Shown here: piece by piece, positions 30,936 through 37,072 of the stretch
Position numbering within the stretch: the stretch's first letter is position 1
How the letters are laid out: every line of letters starts with the position of its first letter
Assembly: GCA_902489945.1 (NCBI GenBank)
Contig: CABUBZ010000012.1
Location: 1 to 37,072, forward strand
Length of the DNA: 37,072 nt
Reading direction: 5' to 3'
From: an uncultured Collinsella sp.
GTDB lineage: Bacteria > Actinomycetota > Coriobacteriia > Coriobacteriales > Coriobacteriaceae
Translations under genes and position numbers: made by a program
Notes under the pieces: model-generated
Database searches by the model: none
The model's input: only the letters and a program-made list of their open reading frames with translations
Told to the model about the DNA's origin: nothing

Positions 30936-30972
30936 GGGTAGCTAAAAAAGCCCCGTCCCAAATTAACTACCC
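30936..30972. repeat. GTAG/CTAC-bounded palindromic repeat, right unit of an inverted pair
   Basis: Reverse-complement partner of 30846-30882, with 53 bases between. The only difference is one A for T in the loop-side A-run. The whole 127-base block sits between the aroC stop and the pheA ribosome site. The spacer has a smaller TGCCAG/CTGGCA inverted pair. Confidence 0.85.
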
Positions 30973-31000
30973 CAGGCAACCATTCACGAAAGGGGCCTCC

Positions 31001-32146
31001 ATGGACCTTGCCGATATTCGCCAGACCATCGATGGCATCGACGCCACGCTCCTCAACAGCTTTATCGAGCGCATGGACATTGCCACCGAGGTCGCCAAGT
31101 CAAAAATCGAGATGGGCAAGGCCGTCTTCGACCCCGCCCGCGAGCGCTCCAAGCTCAACAACCTCGCCAGCCGCGCGCCCGAACGCTACGAGGCACAGAC
31201 CATCGCCCTGTTCCGTCTCCTCATGAGCATGAGCAAGGCCGAGCAGCAGCGCTACATCAACGAGCTCAAGGGCATCACCATCTCGCAAAAGGCCCACGCC
31301 ACGGCTGCAGCCTCCGACACGCCCTTCCCTCAAACCGCCACCGTCGCTTGCCAGGGCGTTGAGGGCGCTTACAGTCAAATCGCCGCGTGCAAGCTCTTCG
31401 ACGTGCCCGATATCGCGTTCTTCGAGACCTTTGAGGGCGTCATGCGAGCCGTGCGCGACGGGTTCTGCGACTTTGGCGTGCTACCCATCGAAAACTCAAC
31501 TGCCGGATCGGTCAACGCCGTCTACGACCTGCTCGCCCAGTTCGATTTCCACATCGTGCGCTCGCTGCGCCTCAAGATCGACCACAATCTGCTCGTCAAA
31601 CCCGGCACCAAACTCACCGACGTGCGCGAGGTTTACAGCCACGGCCAAGCCATTGCCCAGTGTGCGGGCTTTATCGAGTCCCACGACCTGCACGCCACCA
31701 AGTACCCCAACACCGCCATGTCGGCCGAGATGGTCGCCAGCTCCGGGCGCACCGATGTTGCCGCCATCGCATCGCGCAGCTGCGCGACACTCTATGGCCT
31801 GGAGGTGCTGGAGTCCAACATCCAGGACTCGGACAACAACTACACACGCTTTGTCGTCATCAGCCGCGAGCCACGCGTCTATCCCGGTGCCAACCGTACC
31901 TCGCTCATGATCACCACGGCCAATGAGCCGGGCGCCCTCTACCGCGTGCTTGAGCGCTTCTATGCGCTCAACATCAACCTCATCAAGCTCGAGAGCCGTC
32001 CCATCCCCGGGCGCGATTTTGAGTTTATGTTCTACTTTGACCTGGACTGCCCCTTTGGCAGCAAGGCCCTCGACGACCTGCTCGATTCGATCGACGACGT
32101 GTGTGAGAGCTTCACCTACTTTGGCAGCTACACGGAGGTGCTCTAG
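31001..32146 (+). CDS. pheA: bifunctional chorismate mutase / prephenate dehydratase
   Basis: Converts chorismate to prephenate and then to phenylpyruvate. The 381-aa protein has three parts: an AroQ-type chorismate mutase (about 1-90, with Arg7, Arg24, Lys35 and FDPARERSKL), a prephenate dehydratase domain (about 105-285: CQGVEGAYSQIAA, GVLPIENSTAGSVN, SHGQAIAQC and the catalytic NYTRFVVIS) and an ACT domain (TANEPGALYRVLERFYALNINLIKLESRP) for Phe feedback. The ATG at 31001 has AAAGGGG five bases upstream; in-frame upstream ATGs would translate the repeat block. The next ATG follows the stop with no gap. Confidence 0.96.
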   Translation: MDLADIRQTIDGIDATLLNSFIERMDIATEVAKSKIEMGKAVFDPARERSKLNNLASRAPERYEAQTIALFRLLMSMSKAEQQRYINELKGITISQKAHATAAASDTPFPQTATVACQGVEGAYSQIAACKLFDVPDIAFFETFEGVMRAVRDGFCDFGVLPIENSTAGSVNAVYDLLAQFDFHIVRSLRLKIDHNLLVKPGTKLTDVREVYSHGQAIAQCAGFIESHDLHATKYPNTAMSAEMVASSGRTDVAAIASRSCATLYGLEVLESNIQDSDNNYTRFVVISREPRVYPGANRTSLMITTANEPGALYRVLERFYALNINLIKLESRPIPGRDFEFMFYFDLDCPFGSKALDDLLDSIDDVCESFTYFGSYTEVL

Positions 32147-33397
32147 ATGACCGATACCGCCGCAACCCGCCCCTACGGCGTACTGGGCCGCGTGCTGGGC
32201 CACAGCTACACCCCGACCATCTACAAAGAGCTCGCTGGGCTCGAGTACGTGCGATTTGAGCGCGAGCCCGAGGACCTCGCGGCCTTTATGACAGGCGACG
32301 AGTGGGAGGGCACCAACGTGACCATCCCCTACAAGCGCGCCGTCATGGAATATCTTGACGAGCTGAGTCCGCTGGCCGAACGCATGGGCAACGTCAACAC
32401 CATCACGCGCCTGCCCAACGGCCGCCTGCGCGGCGACAACACCGACTACTTTGGTTTTCAGTGCCTGGTCGAGGAGCTGGGGGTTGAGGTTGCCGGCAAG
32501 AAGGCCCTCGTGCTCGGAGCCACCGGTGGTGCCGGCACCACGGCAAGCATGGTGCTCGGCGACCTGGGCGCCACCGTGGTGCCCGTGGGCCGCACAAGCG
32601 AGGTCAACTACGGCAACATCGCGCAGCAGTCCGACGCGGCGCTGCTCGTCAACTGCACGCCCGCCGGCATGTTCCCCCACTGCCCCGACGCTCCCTGCAC
32701 GCTCGAAGGACTCGATGCGCTCGAGGGCGTCATCGACATTGTCTACAACCCCGCCCGTACGGGCCTGATGCTCGAGGCCGAGCGCCGCGGGATCCCCTGC
32801 ATCGGCGGTCTACTCATGCTTGTTGCCCAAGCGGCACAGGCCGTCGAGCGCTATACCGGGCAGGTCACCCCGCGCGAGCGCATCCTGGACGTAACGGAGC
32901 GCTTGTCACACCGCGAACAGAACATCGCGCTCATCGGCATGCCGGGCTCGGGCAAGACCCGCGTGGGCGAGCAGATCGCCCAGCTCACGGGCCGCAAGCA
33001 CATCGACTTGGACCGCGCGCTCGAGGAGCGTCTGGGCATGCCCTGTGCCGACTATATCGTCGAGCGCGGCGAGGTGGCCTTCCGCGAACAGGAGACGGCG
33101 GCGCTGTCCGACATTTCCAGGCGCAGCGGCCTGGTGCTCTCCACCGGCGGCGGCGTGGTCACGCGTGACGAGAACTATCCGCTGCTGCACCAAAACAGCC
33201 AGATCGTGATGCTCAACCGCAAGCTCGACGAGCTCGCCCACAAGGGCCGCCCCATCACCGCACGCGACGGCATCGACAAACTGGGCGAGCAGCGTATGCC
33301 GCGCTACCGCGCCTGGGCCGACTACATCATCGACTCACGCGACTGCGCCGCCAACACCGCCCAAGCCCTCCTCGAGACCCTCCCACCCGCTCTCTAA
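32147..33397 (+). CDS. aroE-aroK: fused shikimate dehydrogenase / shikimate kinase
   Basis: One 416-aa chain for two consecutive steps: reduction of 3-dehydroshikimate, then 3-phosphorylation of shikimate. AroE part (about 1-250): NVTIPYK with catalytic Lys63, GDNTDYFGF with Asp100, nucleotide loop GATGGAGTTAS and NCTPAGM. AroK part (about 257-416): P-loop GMPGSGKT (264-271), DLDRALEERLG, Arg313 in AFREQE, STGGGVV and the KGRPI lid region. The NADPH-binding loop GATGGAG is a relaxed form of the usual GAGGA. GGAGG lies in the end of pheA. Domain joints are read by eye. Confidence 0.95.
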   Translation: MTDTAATRPYGVLGRVLGHSYTPTIYKELAGLEYVRFEREPEDLAAFMTGDEWEGTNVTIPYKRAVMEYLDELSPLAERMGNVNTITRLPNGRLRGDNTDYFGFQCLVEELGVEVAGKKALVLGATGGAGTTASMVLGDLGATVVPVGRTSEVNYGNIAQQSDAALLVNCTPAGMFPHCPDAPCTLEGLDALEGVIDIVYNPARTGLMLEAERRGIPCIGGLLMLVAQAAQAVERYTGQVTPRERILDVTERLSHREQNIALIGMPGSGKTRVGEQIAQLTGRKHIDLDRALEERLGMPCADYIVERGEVAFREQETAALSDISRRSGLVLSTGGGVVTRDENYPLLHQNSQIVMLNRKLDELAHKGRPITARDGIDKLGEQRMPRYRAWADYIIDSRDCAANTAQALLETLPPAL

Positions 33398-33400
33398 CCA

Positions 33401-33439
33401 AAACCACCACAAAGGGGACAGGCACCTTTTTGGTGGTTT
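33401..33439. repeat. REP-like hairpin with a GGGGACAGG core
   Basis: AAACCACCA (33401-33409) pairs with TGGTGGTTT (33431-33439); inside, AAAGG pairs with CCTTT, giving about 14 pairs with one mismatch around GGACAGGCA. No T-run follows outside the stem, so it is not a normal terminator. It lies in the 64-base gap between aroE-aroK and aroQ. From memory, AAAGGGGACAGGCAC-type sequences recur between genes in many bacteria. Confidence 0.65.
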
Positions 33440-33461
33440 CTCGACTGCAAAGGAAGCAACC

Positions 33462-33899
33462 ATGAAAGCACTTGTCATCAACGGCCCCAACCTCAACATG
33501 CTCGGCATTCGCGAGCCAGGCATCTATGGCAGCGACAACTACGACCGCTTAGTCCAGATCTGCCAGGAAGCGGGCACTGCACAGGGCTTCGACGAGGTCG
33601 AGGTTTTCCAGTCCAACCACGAGGGCAACATCGTCGACAAGATTCAGGAGGCCTACGGCAAGGTCGACGGCATCGTCATCAACCCGGCAGCCTACACGCA
33701 TACCAGCGTGGCGATCCTCGATGCCCTCAAGGCCGTCGCTATCCCGGCTGTGGAGGTCCACATCAGCGCTGTCGAGACCCGCGAGGACTTCCGCCAGGTG
33801 AGCTACGCACGCCTAGCCTGCTTCGCCACCATCACCGGCGAGGGCCTCCAGGGCTACGCCCACGCGCTGGAGCTGCTGAAAGAGCATCTGGAAAAGTAA
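33462..33899 (+). CDS. aroQ: type II 3-dehydroquinate dehydratase
   Basis: Dehydrates 3-dehydroquinate to 3-dehydroshikimate, step three, as a dodecamer. The 145-aa sequence has INGPNLNMLGIREPGIYG with the catalytic Tyr22, VEVFQSNHEGNIVDKIQEA with the His of SNHEG, NPAAYTHTSVAILDAL and VEVHISAVETREDFRQVSY. AAAGGAAG lies before the ATG. Last gene of the aro operon. Confidence 0.96.
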   Translation: MKALVINGPNLNMLGIREPGIYGSDNYDRLVQICQEAGTAQGFDEVEVFQSNHEGNIVDKIQEAYGKVDGIVINPAAYTHTSVAILDALKAVAIPAVEVHISAVETREDFRQVSYARLACFATITGEGLQGYAHALELLKEHLEK

Positions 33900-33961
33900 A
33901 ATGCCAACCCCAACAAACAGCAGCGGCTTGTTCGCGCTCGGCTTCAGCAGCATACAAGATG

Positions 33962-33994
33962 AAAAAAGCCCAGACCACCAAGCGGTCCGGGCTT
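33962..33994 (-). terminator. intrinsic terminator of tRNA-Arg(TCT)
   Basis: An 11-base-pair stem with one mismatch (about 33966-33976 with 33984-33994) is followed on the minus strand by T6. On the plus strand the stem is followed by TTAATAAA, so it may also weakly end the aro transcript. Confidence 0.75.
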
Positions 33995-34003
33995 AATAAA
34001 CGA

Positions 34004-34080
34004 TGGTGCTCCATGGCGGATTCGAACCGTCGACCTTGGGATTAGAAGTCCCCTGCTCTATCCAACTGAGCTAATGGAGC
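34004..34080 (-). tRNA. tRNA-Arg, anticodon TCT
   Basis: A 77-base gene with encoded CCA. The acceptor stem pairs GCTCCAT with ATGGAGC, the D-arm is AGCTCAGTTGGATAGAGC, the T-arm has GGTTCGAATCC, and the loop CTTCTAA gives anticodon TCT for AGA codons. A TATAAT at 34127-34132 on the minus strand may be its -10 box, but the -35 there is poor. Confidence 0.95.
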
Positions 34081-34134
34081 AAATAACCACACGCCCAAGC
34101 AAGCGCAAGCCTGTCGGGCGCAAGTAATTATAAC

Positions 34135-34902
34135 CTAGTTGAACTGCTCGCGATACGCCTTGCAGACCTCATCGACCGGGCCGTCCATGCGAAGGTCACC
34201 CTTCTCAATCCAAACGGCACGCTGGCAGATGCGCTCAACCTGCTCCATGGAGTGCGAAACGAACAGAACCGTCACGTCACCGCTCTGGATAAAGTGCTGA
34301 ATGCGAGCCTCACACTTCTGCTGGAAGAACACATCACCGACGGACAGCGTCTCGTCAACGATAAGAATATCGGGCTCGGTAATCGTCGCGATTGCAAAGG
34401 CGATACGCGCCACCATGCCCGAGGAGAAGTTCTTAAGCGGCATATCGACAAAGTTCTGAAGCTCAGCGAACTCAATAATGCCGTCAAAGTTGGCGTCGAT
34501 GAACTCCTTGGTATAGCCGAGCAGGGCGCCGTTCAGATAGATGTTCTCGCGGGCGGTCAGCTCGGGGTCAAAGCCGGCACCAAGCTCAATCAGCGGCGCG
34601 ATGTTACCGTGCACCTTAACGCTGCCCTCGCTAGGCTCAAGCACACCGGCGATAATCTTGAGCATCGTAGACTTACCGGAACCATTGGTGCCAACCAGAC
34701 CGACAACTTCGCCGCGATGAATATCGAACGAGATGTGCTTAAGCGCTCTAAACTCCTCAAAGAACAGCTCGTGCTTGGCAAGCTTGATGAAGTACTCCTT
34801 GAGGTTGGTCAGCGACTCGGACGCCATGTTAAAGATCATGGTGACGTCGTCGACCTCGACAGCCAGAGGCTGCTCGCTGTAATCAACAACAGATTCAGTC
34901 AT
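34135..34902 (-). CDS. polysaccharide ABC exporter, ATP-binding subunit (TagH/Wzt-like)
   Basis: Energises export of a lipid-linked surface polysaccharide or teichoic acid-like polymer. The 255-aa sequence has Walker A GTNGSGKST (71-79), signature FSSGM (159-163) in place of LSGGQ, Walker B ILIVDETLSVGD, and the His loop VSHSM. The relaxed signature and the N-terminal lead with FNMASESLTNLKEYF are usual in this export subfamily. There is no C-terminal carbohydrate-binding domain as in some Wzt. ATG at 34902 is seven bases from AAGGAG; the GTG one codon before is less well placed. Confidence 0.9.
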   Translation of the reverse strand: MTESVVDYSEQPLAVEVDDVTMIFNMASESLTNLKEYFIKLAKHELFFEEFRALKHISFDIHRGEVVGLVGTNGSGKSTMLKIIAGVLEPSEGSVKVHGNIAPLIELGAGFDPELTARENIYLNGALLGYTKEFIDANFDGIIEFAELQNFVDMPLKNFSSGMVARIAFAIATITEPDILIVDETLSVGDVFFQQKCEARIQHFIQSGDVTVLFVSHSMEQVERICQRAVWIEKGDLRMDGPVDEVCKAYREQFN

Positions 34903-34913
34903 CACAGCACTCC

Positions 34914-35759
34914 TTAGATGTAGAGGATGAACTTGCGCTCAGACTTATGGAACACGGTGTAGCCAATAACAAGCGCAAGAACCGCCCAAGCGACGCACAT
35001 ACCAAACGTCATAAGCGAGGGCGTAGTCTGGAACAGGAAGATATCACGCATAAACTGCAGGTAGTTATACATGGGGTTCGCATAGACCAGAATGCGCACG
35101 AGATGCGGCATTTGCGCAACGAAGTCGGTCGTCCAGAAGATGGGTGTAATGTAGGTCCAAGCCGTAATGACGACGCTCCACAGATGCATGACATCGCGGA
35201 AAAAGACCGTAAGGGCAGAGAGCATCATGCCCAGGCCCATGCAGAAGCACATAAGCAGCAGCAGACAGACCGGCAGCAGAATAAGGTGCCAAGAAGGCAT
35301 AACACGGAACCACAGCATAACAATAGCTACGGCGACCAGCGAGAAGCCAAAGTTCACGAGTGAGAAAAGCACCTTCTGCACCGGGAAGACCCAGCGGTGA
35401 ACTTTAACCTTCTTGAGCAGCGGAGCCGCACCCACGATCGACGTCAGGGCCTGGTTCGTAGACTCGGACATAACTGCAAAGGTAACGTTACCCACGATCA
35501 AGTACAACGGGTACATCTCGGGCGTAATCGAGCCATTGCGGCCCTGGGCAAAAATCGTCGAGAACACGATGGCCATGACGATCATCATCAGCAGCGGGTT
35601 GAGCACCGACCATGCGACGCCCAGAACGCTACGGCGATACTTGATCTTAAAATCCTTGGTAACCAGCTGACGAAGGATAAACGCGTCCTTCTCAAATTCG
35701 TTCTTAGCAAACGTCGCAGGCAGACTGCGAGTTTCTTGTTGCTTTGTCTGATCCGACAC
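34914..35759 (-). CDS. polysaccharide ABC exporter, permease subunit (TagG/Wzm-like)
   Basis: Membrane half of the exporter. The 281-aa protein has a cytoplasmic amphipathic lead (DAFILRQLVTKDFKIKYRRSVLGVAWSVLNPLLMMIVM), then about six helices, including LFSLVNFGFSLVAVAIVML and the VFFRDVMHLWSVVITAWTYITPIFW region typical of ABC-2 polysaccharide permeases. The GTG start at 35759 has AAGGAG eight bases upstream; a longer in-frame start at 35822 has none. The next gene's ribosome site overlaps its TAA, so the two subunits are coupled. Confidence 0.9.
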   Translation of the reverse strand: MSDQTKQQETRSLPATFAKNEFEKDAFILRQLVTKDFKIKYRRSVLGVAWSVLNPLLMMIVMAIVFSTIFAQGRNGSITPEMYPLYLIVGNVTFAVMSESTNQALTSIVGAAPLLKKVKVHRWVFPVQKVLFSLVNFGFSLVAVAIVMLWFRVMPSWHLILLPVCLLLLMCFCMGLGMMLSALTVFFRDVMHLWSVVITAWTYITPIFWTTDFVAQMPHLVRILVYANPMYNYLQFMRDIFLFQTTPSLMTFGMCVAWAVLALVIGYTVFHKSERKFILYI

Positions 35760-35860
35760 GGATGCAACTCCTTTACTCGTAATCGTTGACAAACGAACAG
35801 TATAGACCCGACGGCCATGCAAACGATTCGCGCAACAAAACTGGAGAACTAACCCACATC

Positions 35861-35889
35861 TTAGGATGACAAGCCCAAACGGTTATACT
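35861..35889 (+). promoter_or_regulatory. candidate promoter of the GT2 glycosyltransferase gene
   Basis: TTAGGA (35861-35866) and TATACT (35884-35889) are 17 bases apart, about 30 bases before the GTG start, in the divergent gap with the exporter genes. Good -10, moderate -35. Confidence 0.5.
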
Positions 35890-35919
35890 TTCAAGGATTG
35901 ATTGTATAAGGAGCATTGA

Positions 35920-36888
35920 GTGAATTCTAAATCCATCGCCGTCATCATCCCTTGCTACAACGAAGCGCTCACGATTGGTAAGGTCATCGACGACTTTCAC
36001 CGCGAGCTTCCGCAAGCGACGGTCTATGTCTATGACAACAACTCATCGGACGATACCTCACGCATCGCCACCGAGCACGGCGCCACGGTCCGCTTTGAGC
36101 CCCGTCAGGGAAAGGGCAACGTGTGCCGCCAGATGTTTCGCGATATCGACGCCGATTGCTACCTGATGGTCGACGGAGACGACACCTACCCCGCCGAGGC
36201 GGCCAAAGCCCTCTGCGAGCCTATCCTCAGCGGCACGGCCGACATGACCGTAGGCGATCGCCTTTCCAACGGCACCTATGCCGAGGAGAACAAGCGTGCC
36301 TTCCACGGCTTTGGCAACAATCTGGTCCGCGCCATGATCAAGTGGATCTATGGCTACAGTTTCGATGACGTCATGACCGGCTACCGCGCCATGAGCCGCC
36401 CGTTCGTTAAAACCTTCCCTGTGCTTTCCGAGGGCTTCCAGATCGAAACCGAGCTCTCGATCCACGCCGTCGACCACCGCTGGCGCATCAAAGATGTGCC
36501 CATCGAGTACCGCGACCGTCCGGAAGGCTCCGAGTCCAAGCTCAATACCGTAAGCGACGGCATTAAAGTCGTTGCGATGATCGGCACGCTGTTCAAGGAC
36601 TACCGCCCGCTGAAGTTCTTCAGCCTCGTCGCGCTTCTGTTTGCGGTGATCGGCCTCGCCTTGGGCATGCCCATCGTTGTCGAGTATTTCCAGACCGGCC
36701 TCGTTCCGCGCTTCCCCACCGCCATGCTCGCCGCGTCGGTTATGTTCCTGTGCGGTCTGAGCCTTGCGACCGGCTTCATCCTCGATTCCGTGGCAAAGGT
36801 CGAAAAAAAGCAGTGGGAGGTCAACGTGTACAGCAAATACGCCTACGATGACCAGCCCGGCAGGTCCGCCACCACGCCAAGCGAGTGA
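35920..36888 (+). CDS. family 2 glycosyltransferase, polyprenyl-phosphate type
   Basis: GT-A fold transferase, probably acting on a lipid carrier at the inner membrane. The 322-aa sequence starts AVIIPCYNEALTIGKVI, has the metal and donor site VDGDDTYPAEAA (Asp85-Asp88), a later MTGYRAMSRPFVKTFPVLSEGFQIETELSI segment and two C-terminal helices (about 226-250 and 262-285). That layout matches DPM1/ArnC-like enzymes that move a sugar to polyprenyl phosphate. The GTG start has AAGGAG six bases upstream. Donor sugar unknown; the exporter and rmlD-like neighbours suggest surface glycan assembly. Confidence 0.85.
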   Translation: MNSKSIAVIIPCYNEALTIGKVIDDFHRELPQATVYVYDNNSSDDTSRIATEHGATVRFEPRQGKGNVCRQMFRDIDADCYLMVDGDDTYPAEAAKALCEPILSGTADMTVGDRLSNGTYAEENKRAFHGFGNNLVRAMIKWIYGYSFDDVMTGYRAMSRPFVKTFPVLSEGFQIETELSIHAVDHRWRIKDVPIEYRDRPEGSESKLNTVSDGIKVVAMIGTLFKDYRPLKFFSLVALLFAVIGLALGMPIVVEYFQTGLVPRFPTAMLAASVMFLCGLSLATGFILDSVAKVEKKQWEVNVYSKYAYDDQPGRSATTPSE

Positions 36889-36941
36889 AAGATCTTCCGC
36901 AAAATACTATTGGCACCACTGCGCAGATAGCCATCAACAAG

Positions 36942-36971
36942 AAAAGCCGCCGTTAAAGAACGGCGGCTTTT
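36942..36971. terminator. bidirectional intrinsic terminator
   Basis: A perfect 13-base-pair stem AAAAGCCGCCGTT/AACGGCGGCTTTT with a four-base loop. A T-run lies at the 3' side on either strand, so it closes both the GT2 gene and the convergent gene entering from the right edge. Confidence 0.85.
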
Positions 36972-36993
36972 ACTCTCGAAAAGTTGATAGCGG

Positions 36994-37072
36994 CTAGAGC
37001 GTCTTGAGGTACTCCCCAAGCTCTTCCTCCCAGTCGGGCATGTGGAACCCGACCGACTCGAGCCTGGAAAGG
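36994..37072 (-). CDS. C-terminal end of a probable dTDP-4-dehydrorhamnose reductase (RmlD/RfbD)
   Basis: Only 25 codons and the TAG are in the window; the rest lies to the right. The tail reads SRLESVGFHMPDWEEELGEYLKTL, and the PDWxEEL-x-YL pattern is the usual C-terminus of RmlD, which makes dTDP-L-rhamnose. The surface-polysaccharide neighbours fit, but a fragment this short cannot settle the family. Confidence 0.45.
   Translation of the reverse strand, partial: LSRLESVGFHMPDWEEELGEYLKTL

Noticed and set aside
30809..31000. N-terminal extension of PheA across the inverted repeats
   Set aside because: The residues would come from the repeat block; the ATG at 31001 has a good ribosome site and begins the chorismate mutase domain.
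33401..33439. Reading the GGGGACAGG hairpin as a transcription terminator before aroQ
   Set aside because: There is no T-run after the stem, and aroQ has no other evident promoter in the remaining space.

Overview
This is a GC-rich window from a bacterial chromosome. Several protein sequences and the gene neighbourhoods look like class Coriobacteriia (Actinomycetota), most likely Collinsella or a close relative. That placement is from recall of the families and has not been searched. Almost every base is coding; no stretch over about 300 bases lacks a gene. There is no CRISPR array, insertion sequence, prophage or integrase in view, so most of the window is core genome.

Layout. (1) 1-3722, minus strand: rpsP-khpA-rimM-trmD-lepB-glyQ-glyS, a ribosome and translation operon plus signal peptidase I; glyS runs off the left edge. 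(2) 3924-5177, plus strand: dinB, with a -10 box so close to its ATG that the mRNA may be leaderless. (3) 5274-18928, minus strand: a long head-to-tail block that starts with the rod-shape genes mreB-mreC-mreD-mrdA(PBP2)-rodA. It continues through a DUF697-like membrane protein, a B12-binding radical SAM protein and its DUF2344 partner, then rplU-rpmA-obgE-nadD-yqeK-rsfS, and ends at a strong terminator. rplU-rpmA have their own promoter and a terminator-like hairpin before obgE. (4) 19044-24979, minus strand: a membrane-anchored TPR protein, a cyclophilin, a double zinc-ribbon membrane protein and a cation P-type ATPase, followed upstream by tRNA-Arg(CCG). (5) 25336-33899, plus strand: aroF-tyrA-aroB-aroA-aroC-pheA-aroE/K-aroQ. 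(6) 34004-37072: tRNA-Arg(TCT), a two-gene polysaccharide ABC exporter, a divergent GT2 glycosyltransferase and the tail of a probable dTDP-4-dehydrorhamnose reductase. This part looks like the edge of a cell-surface polysaccharide locus.

How the genes work together. The aro operon encodes all seven steps from PEP and erythrose-4-phosphate to chorismate, with steps 4 and 5 on one fused polypeptide. It then adds chorismate mutase/prephenate dehydratase and prephenate dehydrogenase for Phe and Tyr. A plus-strand terminator hairpin sits between the likely promoter and aroF, overlapped by a short possible leader ORF, so attenuation is plausible. The mre block is an elongasome operon that continues into ribosome-assembly and NAD genes.

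The least expected structure is a set of extragenic palindromes. Two near-identical 37-base units face each other between aroC and pheA, each bounded by GTAG/CTAC. A shorter relative abuts the rsfS stop codon, and a different GGGGACAGG hairpin sits between aroE/K and aroQ. They resemble REP/REPIN elements. No wholly new multi-gene system was found. The best leads are these palindromes, the aro leader, and a GTPase-like DUF697 protein without a P-loop inside the rod-shape operon.
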